The notes below the pieces were generated by a model that saw nothing but the letters and a program-made list of their open reading frames with translations, was not told the origin of the DNA and did no database searches. Below, piece after piece: positions 7,772-15,221 of a stretch of 38,371 bases of DNA. Numbering within the stretch: the stretch's first letter is position 1; every line of letters begins with the position of its first letter. Origin of the DNA: Polymorphobacter multimanifer (GTDB lineage Bacteria; Pseudomonadota; Alphaproteobacteria; Sphingomonadales; Sphingomonadaceae); NCBI RefSeq assembly GCF_014205635.1, contig NZ_JACIIV010000030.1, forward strand, positions 1-38,371, read 5' to 3'. Made by a program: the position numbers and the translations under genes.

Positions 7772-8706
7772 TCGCCAATGCCGAGCAGCGGAGCATCAAC
7801 CTGCCGGAAATGATCGATGCGCTGCGGACGGCACGGCCGGATCCGCGCGACGAGGACAGCTTTGCCCGATTTGCCCCGGAGCTGCAGGCGCTGGGCAACA
7901 ACCGCAGCTTCCTGAGCGAGATCATCTGCGCCGAGCTCGCCGAGGATTGCCGCAACCAGCAGGCGGTAAGTGCCTATGGTCCCCAGGTCATTGCGCTCTA
8001 TCAGGGCGATGGGGTGATGGTACGCGCCAATTGCTGGCCGCAGGCGCGGCACAGCCTCGTGCGCAACAATCGGCCGGAAAGCTTTTTCTACGACGTGCCG
8101 CACGATCATAATTTCTCGTTTCTGACGCTCGGCTATGCCGGTCCAGGCTATTTGAGCGATCATTTCGAATATGATCATGGCAGCGTTGCTGGCGCCGCCG
8201 GCGAGTCCGTGACGTTGACACCGGCAGCGCGGACCCGGCTCGAGCCCGGCTGCACGCACCTGTATCGTGCGCATATCGACGTTCACAGCCAACAGCCGCC
8301 CGAGGCGTTCTCGGTATCGCTCAATATCATCGAGGCATCGGCGACGACGCCGCTGCGCGACCAATATGTGTTCGACCTGGCCAACGGGCGCATTGCCGGG
8401 CTTGCGAACCCGGTGGCGACGGCATCGCTGCTGCCGCTGCTGGCAAGGCTCGACGGCGCAGAAGGGCGCGACCTGCTCAATCGCTTTGCCGAACGGCATC
8501 CGAGCGATCGCATCCGCTATGCCGCGGTGACGGCGCTGGCCGACGTCGCCGGCGATGCGGATACACGCGCCGGGGTGTTCGAGCGGGCGCTTGCCAACGG
8601 CAGCCTGCTGGTGCGGACACGCGCCGGCGAAGACCTGTCGAAGTTGGCGGCAATGGTTTCGATGAACAGCACAAGTGACAGAATAGTAGCTTCAAATCGA
8701 AGCTAA
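7759..8706 (+). CDS. Peptide-cluster protein B1, cupin-like putative metal enzyme with HEAT-like tail
   Basis: This 315-residue protein is a paralogue of B2. A conserved N-terminal helical part (LPEMIDAL, DPRDED, LGNNRSF at about 46-51) is followed by the core motif PHDHNFSFLTLGYAGPGY (His115, His117), then EYD, and later DVHSQ (His176) with SVSLNIIEAS. The HxH pair plus a distant third His matches the metal-binding pattern of cupin-fold proteins, many of which are iron oxygenases or isomerases. The cofactor and reaction are inferred. The last 100 residues form HEAT-like repeats. The start at 7759 overlaps the end of A1. The natural substrate may be the neighbouring short peptides. Confidence 0.78.
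   Translation: MPRVIANAEQRSINLPEMIDALRTARPDPRDEDSFARFAPELQALGNNRSFLSEIICAELAEDCRNQQAVSAYGPQVIALYQGDGVMVRANCWPQARHSLVRNNRPESFFYDVPHDHNFSFLTLGYAGPGYLSDHFEYDHGSVAGAAGESVTLTPAARTRLEPGCTHLYRAHIDVHSQQPPEAFSVSLNIIEASATTPLRDQYVFDLANGRIAGLANPVATASLLPLLARLDGAEGRDLLNRFAERHPSDRIRYAAVTALADVAGDADTRAGVFERALANGSLLVRTRAGEDLSKLAAMVSMNSTSDRIVASNRS
8687..8705 (+). promoter_or_regulatory. Hairpin over the B1 stop codon
   Basis: TAGCTTC and GAAGCTA form a perfect 7-bp stem with the loop AAATC, and the B1 stop (TAA 8704-8706) lies in its right arm. A second small hairpin (GGAGA/TCTCC, 8754-8767) follows before the P2 ribosome site. The gap 8707-8788 is AT-richer than the surroundings and may hold a separate promoter for the peptides. 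No T-run is seen. Confidence 0.4.
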
Positions 8707-8788
8707 GTATTGGTTGTAATAGCGAGCGGTAAAATACATGATGCTCAAGTCAAGGAGAATGATCTCCAAGACAAAAGGGAGAAAGCAC

Positions 8789-8932
8789 ATGAAGGATTTC
8801 GACGTCAATCAACTGCCCTGCCTGAACCTGGAAGCCGGCATGGCCGATGTGTCGAACGGTGAAGCCCTGAACGGCGGCGTGCGCGCCGTGGTTCACTCGG
8901 TCATCGCCTCCGCCATCGACGCACTCGTCTGA
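8789..8932 (+). CDS. Short peptide P2, probable precursor of an exported peptide
   Basis: This 47-residue peptide starts at the ATG at 8789 behind an AAAGGGAGAAAG ribosome site. Its N-terminus, FDVNQLPCLNLEAGMA, matches that of P3 (INVNELPALEFDAGLA) almost position for position. Both peptides have Gly-Gly at residues 29-30. The remaining 17 residues are mostly Val, Ala and Ile with single His, Ser, Arg and Asp, and could form an amphipathic helix. The conserved half looks like a leader and the variable half like a product core, as in RiPP and double-glycine bacteriocin precursors. It lies between the two A-B modules, 32 bases before P3. Confidence 0.8.
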   Translation: MKDFDVNQLPCLNLEAGMADVSNGEALNGGVRAVVHSVIASAIDALV

Positions 8933-8964
8933 TCCGCAACCACAGCTCAGCAAGGGGAAACAGC

Positions 8965-9117
8965 ATGATCAACGTCAACGAACTGCCCGCTCTCGAATTC
9001 GACGCCGGGCTTGCCAACAACACTGCCGACGACGCCGTCACCAGCATCGGTGGCATCATCGCCGGCATCGTCACCGGCATCATCGCCGGCATCTCGGCCA
9101 ACGCCGCAGTCGAGTAA
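8965..9117 (+). CDS. Short peptide P3, probable precursor with glycine-zipper core
   Basis: This 50-residue peptide follows an AAGGGGAAA ribosome site. The leader-like part (INVNELPALEFDAGLA) is shared with P2, and Gly29-Gly30 is in the same place. The tail repeats an IIAGIVTG-IIAGI pattern with Gly at every fourth position. This is a glycine-zipper arrangement typical of membrane-inserting helices; the tail ends in SANAAVE. A strong hairpin follows 9 bases after the stop. The conserved leader with a different hydrophobic core suggests two products handled by the same machinery. Membrane activity is inferred. Confidence 0.82.
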   Translation: MINVNELPALEFDAGLANNTADDAVTSIGGIIAGIVTGIIAGISANAAVE

Positions 9118-9126
9118 AACGCACCA

Positions 9127-9152
9127 CCGGCCGGGACCCGTGTCCCGGCCGG
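9127..9152 (+). promoter_or_regulatory. Strong 11-bp hairpin between P3 and A2
   Basis: CCGGCCGGGAC and GTCCCGGCCGG pair perfectly around a 4-base loop (CCGT). There is no following T-run, so it is better read as a partial terminator or an mRNA-protecting structure. Such elements let peptide transcripts outnumber those of the downstream enzyme genes. The A2 ribosome site (GAGGAGG) begins about 10 bases after it. Confidence 0.65.
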
Positions 9153-9172
9153 CCTGGCTGGAGGAGGATGAC

Positions 9173-10141
9173 ATGAGGAACGGTTCGGACTGGCAGACGA
9201 TGCTCCGCGATGCCGATTATGAAGCCGAGGTGGTCGCCAAGGCGAGGGCGCTGGGTGTCCATCACCGCGATGCATCGGGCATTGCAGCACTGGAAAAGCA
9301 GGTGGCGGCGTTGGGCGACGATGCCGCGGCAAGCTTTGAGGCCGTGGAGGATTTCTTCACCCTGTCGCGGGTGCGCGAAGTGCTGGCCGCCGAGCGCGCC
9401 GCTTTTGCCGACACCAGAACATTTGCCTCCAAATTCCAGGGGTTCTCGACATCTTCGCAGACCGCCATGGCGGTGGCGAGGGCGCGCAACTTCATCACTT
9501 TGCTCGTTGCCATCGACCCGCACATGCTCAAGATCGGCAAGCAGCGGCGCCCGGGCGACAAGCGTTCGGTATCGTTTTCGGGAACTCCGTTCTCGATGAA
9601 ACTGCTGCGCGGCACGCTTCCTGTGCGGCGCTGGGTGCTGACGCCGTGCGATGACACGACCGACCTCGGCGCGGTGGGGCGGATGGCCAGCCCGGCCATG
9701 CCCGAGGTGATGGTCGCCGGTGAAACCATCCGGCTCGGCAGTTTCGAGACGGTCGAGTATCTCGCCGGCGGAACAGCGGCGCTGCTGCTGATCACCCAGA
9801 TGTCGAACGGCGAGGCGCCGGTGGCGCTGACCTGCGATGCCGACAGCGGCGAGGTGCGATCGACCCAGGCGGTTGGTCAGGCGCCGAGCCGCTTGCAGAT
9901 GTTGGCGTCGGTGGCACGAATGTTCGATCGCGACGACGCCTGGGATGCTGTGCGCGGGCTGCTCGACCACCCGCTGCATTTCGTCCGCTGGCACGCGCTG
10001 CGCGAGCTGATCGGGATGGATGCCGGTCGCGCGCTTCCCGACATTCTCCGGCTGATGGAGAGCGACCCGCAGCCCGCGGTCCGGCGCGGTGCCGGCACCG
10101 CGCTGGCGATGGTCAACGCCCATCTCGCAAAGGCCGCCTGA
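9173..10141 (+). CDS. Peptide-cluster protein A2 (HEAT-like C-terminus)
   Basis: This 322-residue protein is a paralogue of A1 with the same architecture. It has an N-terminal helical region rich in Ala and charged residues (1-110), a middle part with KRSVSFSGTPFS and LLRGTLPVRRW, a segment VEYLAGGTAALLLITQMSNG, and C-terminal helical repeats starting with VRWHALRE at 271-278. I see no signal peptide, membrane helix or catalytic motif. The start at 9173 follows a GAGGAGG site; upstream frames lead into the hairpin. It is followed after 40 bases by B2, repeating the A-then-B order of the first module. Overall similarity to A1 is modest, so the duplication is not recent. Confidence 0.8.
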   Translation: MRNGSDWQTMLRDADYEAEVVAKARALGVHHRDASGIAALEKQVAALGDDAAASFEAVEDFFTLSRVREVLAAERAAFADTRTFASKFQGFSTSSQTAMAVARARNFITLLVAIDPHMLKIGKQRRPGDKRSVSFSGTPFSMKLLRGTLPVRRWVLTPCDDTTDLGAVGRMASPAMPEVMVAGETIRLGSFETVEYLAGGTAALLLITQMSNGEAPVALTCDADSGEVRSTQAVGQAPSRLQMLASVARMFDRDDAWDAVRGLLDHPLHFVRWHALRELIGMDAGRALPDILRLMESDPQPAVRRGAGTALAMVNAHLAKAA

Positions 10142-10181
10142 ACACTCTTCCTGCACAGTCCTCCTGCACAAGGAAATTACT

Positions 10182-11096
10182 ATGCCCATCGTCCGCCATT
10201 TCGACGACACTGCCAGCATCGAGCTCGACGAGATGATCGCCTTCATCGAGGACAACGCCGTCGACCCGCGCAATGAGGATGACATGCTCGCCGCGGCGCC
10301 GCTCTTGAAACGGCTTGGCAACAACCGCAGCTTCATCGCCGATATGGCCTTGAAGGAGCTGAAGGCGCGCAACAACCTCGACGCCATCGACCATAATTAC
10401 ACGCCGCAGACGATCATGCTGACGCCCGCCAACAAGCGCTGGTTCATGCGGTGCAATTTCTGGCCTTCGGCAAGCGACCACATCTTTCGCTCATCGGGCG
10501 CAAAGGCCTTCTTCTACTTTGAACCGCACGACCATAACTTCAACTTCCTGACCGTCGGCTACAAGGGCCCGGGGTACAAGAGCGACTATTACGAATATGA
10601 TTATGACGATGTCCTTGGCTATCCGGGCGAGGCGGTGCCGCTGCGCTTCGTCGAGAGCAGCGCGCTCGAGGAGGGCAAGGTCATGCTCTATCGCGCCTTT
10701 CGCGATGTCCACGACCAGCGGCCGGGGGATGCCATGTCGATGAGCATCAACATCATGGAAAACTCGCTGCGCGGCAATTTCATGGACCAGTATGGCTTCG
10801 ACACCAAGACGATGACCGTCAGCGGCATCCTCAACCGCATCGGCGCGACGGCGCTGCTGCCGATCCTCGCGGTCGCTGGCGAGGACGATGGAAACACGCT
10901 CGATTTCCTGACCGAGACGGCGCGCGGCCATGTGTCGGGCAGGGTGCGGACGGTGGCTCTGAACGCGTTGGCCGGGGTGCAGCCCGACGCCCTCGGCGCC
11001 ATCGCCGTCCACCAGGGCGGCTTGACCAATGACGATCCGCAAGTGCGCGGCTTCTGCCGTGAGCGGCTGGCCCGGCTCGAGGCGCTGGTCGCGTGA
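10182..11096 (+). CDS. Peptide-cluster protein B2, cupin-like putative metal enzyme with HEAT-like tail
   Basis: This 304-residue protein is a paralogue of B1. Conserved blocks are LDEMIAFI, DPRNED, LGNNRSF, EPHDHNFNFLTVGYKGPGY (His116, His118), YYEYD, DVHDQ (His177) and SMSINIMENS. The three His residues fall at the same relative places as in B1, which argues that they are functional ligands. The C-terminal third has HEAT-like helices. The ATG at 10182 follows an AAGGAAA site. The stop overlaps the GTG start of the membrane-fusion gene, tying this enzyme to the export genes. A peptide-modifying oxygenase or other metal enzyme is the simplest reading, but no substrate evidence exists in the sequence. 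Confidence 0.8.
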   Translation: MPIVRHFDDTASIELDEMIAFIEDNAVDPRNEDDMLAAAPLLKRLGNNRSFIADMALKELKARNNLDAIDHNYTPQTIMLTPANKRWFMRCNFWPSASDHIFRSSGAKAFFYFEPHDHNFNFLTVGYKGPGYKSDYYEYDYDDVLGYPGEAVPLRFVESSALEEGKVMLYRAFRDVHDQRPGDAMSMSINIMENSLRGNFMDQYGFDTKTMTVSGILNRIGATALLPILAVAGEDDGNTLDFLTETARGHVSGRVRTVALNALAGVQPDALGAIAVHQGGLTNDDPQVRGFCRERLARLEALVA

Positions 11097-12169
11097 GTGC
11101 CGGGGTGATCGCGCCGCCTGTGGCCGAAGCTGCAGGAATGCCGATGGCCGACGTCGCCGACAAGTTGCGGCGGTTGCGCATCGACAGTGCCGCGATGCGG
11201 CGGCCGGCTGCGGCGCCCGAGCCGGTGCCGGCCACCCGGCGGCGTGTGCCCGGTGCGGCAGTCGCCGCGGCCATGATGGTGCTGGCGGCAGCGGGGGCAG
11301 GCTTCGCCGCCGGGCGGGCAGGGGAGCGGTCGCAGGTTGCAGCAGCGCCACCGGTCGTGGTGGCGCCAACCCCTACAGCTCCGGTGGCATCGGTGGTTGC
11401 CGCCGGCCATGTCGTGGCACGGCGCCAGGCAACGATCGCGGCGCCCGTGACCGGGCGGATCGACCATGTCGAGGTCGAGGAAGGCCAGCGCATCGCCGCC
11501 GGCACGGTCATCGCCCGCATCGACGATGCGGCCGCAGCGGCGCAGGTCGACGATGCCGCCGCTTCACTCCGCGCAGCCCATGCCGAGATCGACCGGCTGG
11601 CGGCACGGCGGCGCGAGGCAGCGGCGACACAGTTGCGCTTCGACACGCTCGACGCGCGCGGCTTTGCCCGTGGCGCAGACGTCGCCAGGGCGGCGGCCGA
11701 TGTGGCGGCGATCGATGCCGAGCTGGTGCGGGCGAGGGCGCTCGTCGATGTCGGCGCGGCCGGGCTGGCGGGGGCCCGCGTGACGCTCTCGCGCATGGTC
11801 ATCCGGGCGCCCTTCAGCGGCGTGGTGACGCGCTTGAGCGCACAGCCGGGTGAGATCATCTCGCCGGTATCGGGCGGCGGCGGCTTTACCCGCACCGGCA
11901 TCTGCACGATCGTCGACATGGACAGCCTTGAAGTCGAGGTCGACGTTTCGGAGGCGCAGATCGCGGCGATCCGACCGGGCCAGGGAGCGGCAATCTCGCT
12001 CGATGCCTATCCAGATCGGCCCTACGCCGGCCGCGTGCTCGCCGTGGTGCCGATCGCCGACCGGGCGCGTGCCACCTTCCGCGTGCGCGTCGGCTTCGAC
12101 CGTATCGATGCGCGGCTGATGCCCGAGATGGCGGCACGCATCGCCTTTCAGGATGGAGCGCGAACATGA
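11093..12169 (+). CDS. Membrane-fusion (periplasmic adaptor) protein, HlyD/MacA type
   Basis: This 358-residue protein begins at GTG 11093 inside the B2 stop region (GTGA overlap). It has a cytoplasmic N-terminus, one membrane helix at about 55-75, a lipoyl-like half (IAAPVTGRIDHVEVEEGQRI), an Ala/Arg-rich coiled-coil hairpin at about 145-225, the second lipoyl half (IRAPFSGVVTRLSAQPGEII), and a beta-barrel domain. Such adaptors link inner-membrane ABC pumps to an outer-membrane duct. Its stop overlaps the ABC ATPase start (ATGA), so it is part of a MacA-MacB-like unit. The outer-membrane channel is not encoded here; a TolC-type protein elsewhere would be needed. Confidence 0.9.
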   Translation: MSAGVIAPPVAEAAGMPMADVADKLRRLRIDSAAMRRPAAAPEPVPATRRRVPGAAVAAAMMVLAAAGAGFAAGRAGERSQVAAAPPVVVAPTPTAPVASVVAAGHVVARRQATIAAPVTGRIDHVEVEEGQRIAAGTVIARIDDAAAAAQVDDAAASLRAAHAEIDRLAARRREAAATQLRFDTLDARGFARGADVARAAADVAAIDAELVRARALVDVGAAGLAGARVTLSRMVIRAPFSGVVTRLSAQPGEIISPVSGGGGFTRTGICTIVDMDSLEVEVDVSEAQIAAIRPGQGAAISLDAYPDRPYAGRVLAVVPIADRARATFRVRVGFDRIDARLMPEMAARIAFQDGART

Positions 12170-12891
12170 ATGCCTGTCTGCCGATCGCCGTGCCGACGTC
12201 GCCCCTCGTGACTCTGAACGGCGTGCACAAGAGCCATGGCCGCGGCGAGGGCAGCGTGCCGATCTTCCGCGGTCTCGACCTCGAATTCGCCCGCGGCGAG
12301 TTCGTCGCGATCATGGGGCCGTCGGGATCGGGCAAGACGACGTTGCTCAACCTGGTCGGCGGGATCGACCATGTCGATGGCGGCAGCATCCTTTTCGATG
12401 GCCGGCCGATGAGCGGCATGGGAGACGGCTGGCTGGCGCGGTGGCGCGCTGACAATGTCGGGTTCGTTTTCCAGTTCTACAATCTGATGCCGTACCTCAC
12501 CGCGGCGCAGAATGTCGAACTGCCGCTGCTGCTGACCAGGCTCGACCGGCGGCAACGGCGCGAGCGCGTGGCGCTGGTGCTCGATCTCGTCGGCCTGTCC
12601 GACCGGGCGCGCCACCGCCCGGCGCAGCTCTCGGGGGGGCAGCAGCAGCGTGTCGCCATTGCGCGCGCGCTGGTCGCCGACCCCCAGCTGCTGCTCGCCG
12701 ATGAACCGACCGGAGATCTCGATCGCGCGACCGCCGAGGACGTGCTGACCATGCTCGCGCTGGTCAGCGGGGAGCTCGGCAAGACAGTGATCATGGTGAC
12801 CCACGACCCGCTCGCGGCGGCGCGGGCGGACCGGACGCTGGTGCTCGACAAGGGAATGATGGTTTTTGCGCCTGCCGGGGCGGCCGCATGA
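12166..12891 (+). CDS. ABC transporter ATP-binding protein, MacB/LolD type
   Basis: This 241-residue ATPase has Walker A GPSGSGKTT (51-59), a Q-loop region with FVFQFYNLMPYLTAAQN, signature LSGGQQQR, Walker B LLLADEPTGDLD and switch His in VTHD. FYNLMPYLTA-ENV-like wording and the TGDLD ending are typical of the LolD/MacB/FtsE branch that works with FtsX-type permeases. It overlaps both the adaptor and the first permease by 4 bases. It should power export or extraction of a hydrophobic substrate from the inner membrane, here plausibly the short peptides. Confidence 0.93.
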   Translation: MNACLPIAVPTSPLVTLNGVHKSHGRGEGSVPIFRGLDLEFARGEFVAIMGPSGSGKTTLLNLVGGIDHVDGGSILFDGRPMSGMGDGWLARWRADNVGFVFQFYNLMPYLTAAQNVELPLLLTRLDRRQRRERVALVLDLVGLSDRARHRPAQLSGGQQQRVAIARALVADPQLLLADEPTGDLDRATAEDVLTMLALVSGELGKTVIMVTHDPLAAARADRTLVLDKGMMVFAPAGAAA

Positions 12892-14045
12892 GCCCGGCGA
12901 CGCTGGCATGGCGCAACCTCGGCCGCAATCGGCTGCGCGCCGGGTTGATGATCGTGTCGGTCGCGGTCGCGTTCAGCCTTTTCGGCGCGCTGTTCGGATT
13001 TTCGGCACTGCTCGATCCCGATGCGGAAATGGCGACCAGCCGCGATCTGGTCGTGCGCCACCGAGTCAACATCCTGCAGATGCTTCCGGTCCGCGATGGT
13101 GAGGCAATCGCCCGCATTCCGGGGGTGGAGAGCGTGTCGCACCAGGTTGTGATGGCCGGCCATGTCGGCAGCCGCGACCACAAGCTGCCGACCATGATGG
13201 TCTCGGCGCCGGCCTATCTCGCGCAAAACGCAGATGATGTGTTGCTCGACGCGGCGACGAAGGCGACGTTCCTGCGCACCCGGGACGGCCTGATCGCCGA
13301 TGCGGCGACCGCGACCGAACAGGGCTGGAAGCCGGGCCAGCTGGTGACCATCACCAGCCCGTCGCAGCCGCGCCGCGACGGTTCGGCGGACTGGGAATAT
13401 CGCTATGTCGGCAGCTTCACCGCCGCGGATGGCAGCGACAGCGGCATCAAGGGTGCTATCGGGCATTTCGAGTATCTCAACGAAGGGTCGGCGCTGGGCC
13501 GCGACCGGGTACACTGGTTCGGACTGCGGACGCGGTCGGCGGCGGACAACGACCGCGTCGCAGCGGCGATCGACGCCCGCTTTGCCAATTCGGACAGCCC
13601 CACAAAGACCGAACCGGCCAGCGCCATGGCGCGTGCCTTTCTTTCGCAGCTCGTCGACTTCGAAACCGTGATGCGCGTCGTCGTCGGCGCCGCGTTCGTC
13701 GCCATCCTGATGGTCGTCGGCAACACGCTGGCGATGGTGGTGCGCCAGCGCGTCCGCGAGATCGGCGTTCTGCGCGCGATCGGCTTTCCGGCCGCCACCG
13801 TGCTGCAGGTGGTGCTCGGCGAAGCGCTGCTCGTCGCCACCATCGGCGCGGTCACCGGTCTGGTGCTGGCGGCGGCGCTGGTGGCGGCGGTCGCGGCGGA
13901 CATGGGCGGCGGCGACGTGTCGATACCGGCCGGGGTCGTCGCCGGCGGGCTCGGGCTGGCGCTGGTGTTCGGGCTCGTCACCGGGCTGCCGCCGGCGCTG
14001 GCGGCGCTGCGTATCCGTCCCGCCCAGGCCTTTGCGAGGAGCTGA
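12888..14045 (+). CDS. FtsX-like ABC permease 1
   Basis: This 385-residue protein has an N-terminal membrane helix after LAWRNLGRNRLRAGLMI, then a large periplasmic domain (about 45-255). Three C-terminal helices (about 262-380) follow, with the FtsX motif VRQRVREIGVLRAIGFPA. This topology is that of MacB/LolC/FtsX permeases. It starts inside the end of the ATPase gene and is followed after 3 bases by permease 2. The two probably form a heterodimer around the ATPase dimer. Confidence 0.92.
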   Translation: MSPATLAWRNLGRNRLRAGLMIVSVAVAFSLFGALFGFSALLDPDAEMATSRDLVVRHRVNILQMLPVRDGEAIARIPGVESVSHQVVMAGHVGSRDHKLPTMMVSAPAYLAQNADDVLLDAATKATFLRTRDGLIADAATATEQGWKPGQLVTITSPSQPRRDGSADWEYRYVGSFTAADGSDSGIKGAIGHFEYLNEGSALGRDRVHWFGLRTRSAADNDRVAAAIDARFANSDSPTKTEPASAMARAFLSQLVDFETVMRVVVGAAFVAILMVVGNTLAMVVRQRVREIGVLRAIGFPAATVLQVVLGEALLVATIGAVTGLVLAAALVAAVAADMGGGDVSIPAGVVAGGLGLALVFGLVTGLPPALAALRIRPAQAFARS

Positions 14046-14048
14046 AAC

Positions 14049-15221
14049 ATGTCGATTGCCGCCTTCTTCGCACCCACTCGCATCGCCGTCCGCGGCCTCG
14101 GTCAGCGCTGGCCGATGGCGCTGGCGACCGTCCTCGGCATTGCGCTGGTGGTGTTGATCCTGCTCGGCTTCCTGGCAGCCGCCGATGGCTTTTCGCGGAG
14201 CCTGGAGGGTGCGGGGTCCGACAAGGTGGCGATCATCGTCAGCGGCGACGCACGGTCGGAAACGGCAAGCGTGCTGGCGGCGCCCGATCTCGCGATCCTG
14301 CGTGCGACGCTTGTCGGCGCCGGAGTCGGGGCCGAAACGATCTCGCCGGAGCGTGTGGCAACGCGGACCCTCGCCCGGCCGGCGGCCGAGCCAGCCGGCG
14401 TGGTGGTGCGCGGCGTGACGCCGTCGGCGGCGGCCCTGCGCCCGCAGTTGACCATCGTCGACGGGCGCATGATGCAGCCGGGGCGTGCCGAAGTGCTGCT
14501 CGGACAGGCGGCCGCGCGGCGCCTCGGCGGGCGCATGGTCGGCGACACGCTGCTCATCGAAGGGCGGCCGTGGCGTGTTGTCGGCCTGTTCAGCGCGGGC
14601 GGTTCGGCCCTTGAAAGCGAGGTCTGGGCCGACACCGGCCAGGTGGCCGCCGAGGGGGGCAATGTCGTGCAGTCGCTGCGCGTCGGTCTCGACGACGGCC
14701 TGACGCTGGAGGCGTTGCGGCAGCGGTTGGCGGCGGACAAGCGCATCGACGTCAGCGTCTCGCGCGAGGACAGGTTTTTCGCCGCCCAGTCGACCGGTGT
14801 GGCCGGCATGGTGCGGCGCTTCGGCTGGCCGATCGCCATCGTGATGGCGGTGGGTGCGCTCGCGGGCGCGCTCAACACCATGTATAGCAGCGTTGCGGTC
14901 CGCGGCCGCGAGATCGCGACGCTGCGTGCCATCGGCTTCGGACGGGCAGCCACATTCGCCGCGACCTTTGCCGAGGCGCTGGTCCTCGCAACAGCCGGCG
15001 CAGCAATCGGCATCGCCGCCGGTCTCCTGCTGATCGACGGCCACGCCGCCAGCACACTCGGCGCTGGGGCGGCGGAGACCAGCTTCACCTTTGTGCTGAC
15101 CACGTCGGCGATTGTCGCGGCGCTGGTGTTCGCGCTCGTCACCGGTGCCCTTGGCGGGGCGCTTCCCGCCTTGCGCGCCTCTCGCCAACCGATCCTGAAG
15201 GGACTTTCAGCCGATGTCTGA
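14049..15221 (+). CDS. FtsX-like ABC permease 2
   Basis: This 390-residue protein has the same plan as permease 1. An N-terminal helix at about 24-44 is followed by a long periplasmic domain with SGDARSETASVL and LLIEGRPWRVVGLFS segments. Three helices at the C-terminus include VAVRGREIATLRAIGFG. Most LolC/E-type exporters use two related permeases, which fits this pair. Its stop overlaps the start of the next gene by 8 bases. Confidence 0.92.
   Translation: MSIAAFFAPTRIAVRGLGQRWPMALATVLGIALVVLILLGFLAAADGFSRSLEGAGSDKVAIIVSGDARSETASVLAAPDLAILRATLVGAGVGAETISPERVATRTLARPAAEPAGVVVRGVTPSAAALRPQLTIVDGRMMQPGRAEVLLGQAAARRLGGRMVGDTLLIEGRPWRVVGLFSAGGSALESEVWADTGQVAAEGGNVVQSLRVGLDDGLTLEALRQRLAADKRIDVSVSREDRFFAAQSTGVAGMVRRFGWPIAIVMAVGALAGALNTMYSSVAVRGREIATLRAIGFGRAATFAATFAEALVLATAGAAIGIAAGLLLIDGHAASTLGAGAAETSFTFVLTTSAIVAALVFALVTGALGGALPALRASRQPILKGLSADV

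Noticed and set aside
9127-9152. Classical rho-independent terminator
   Set aside because: The stem is strong but no T-run follows, and the A2 ribosome site comes almost at once.
12477-15188. A 903-codon open frame on the minus strand
   Set aside because: It is antisense to three clear transporter genes. Its product is an Arg/His/Gln-rich low-complexity string typical of the opposite strand of GC-rich genes.
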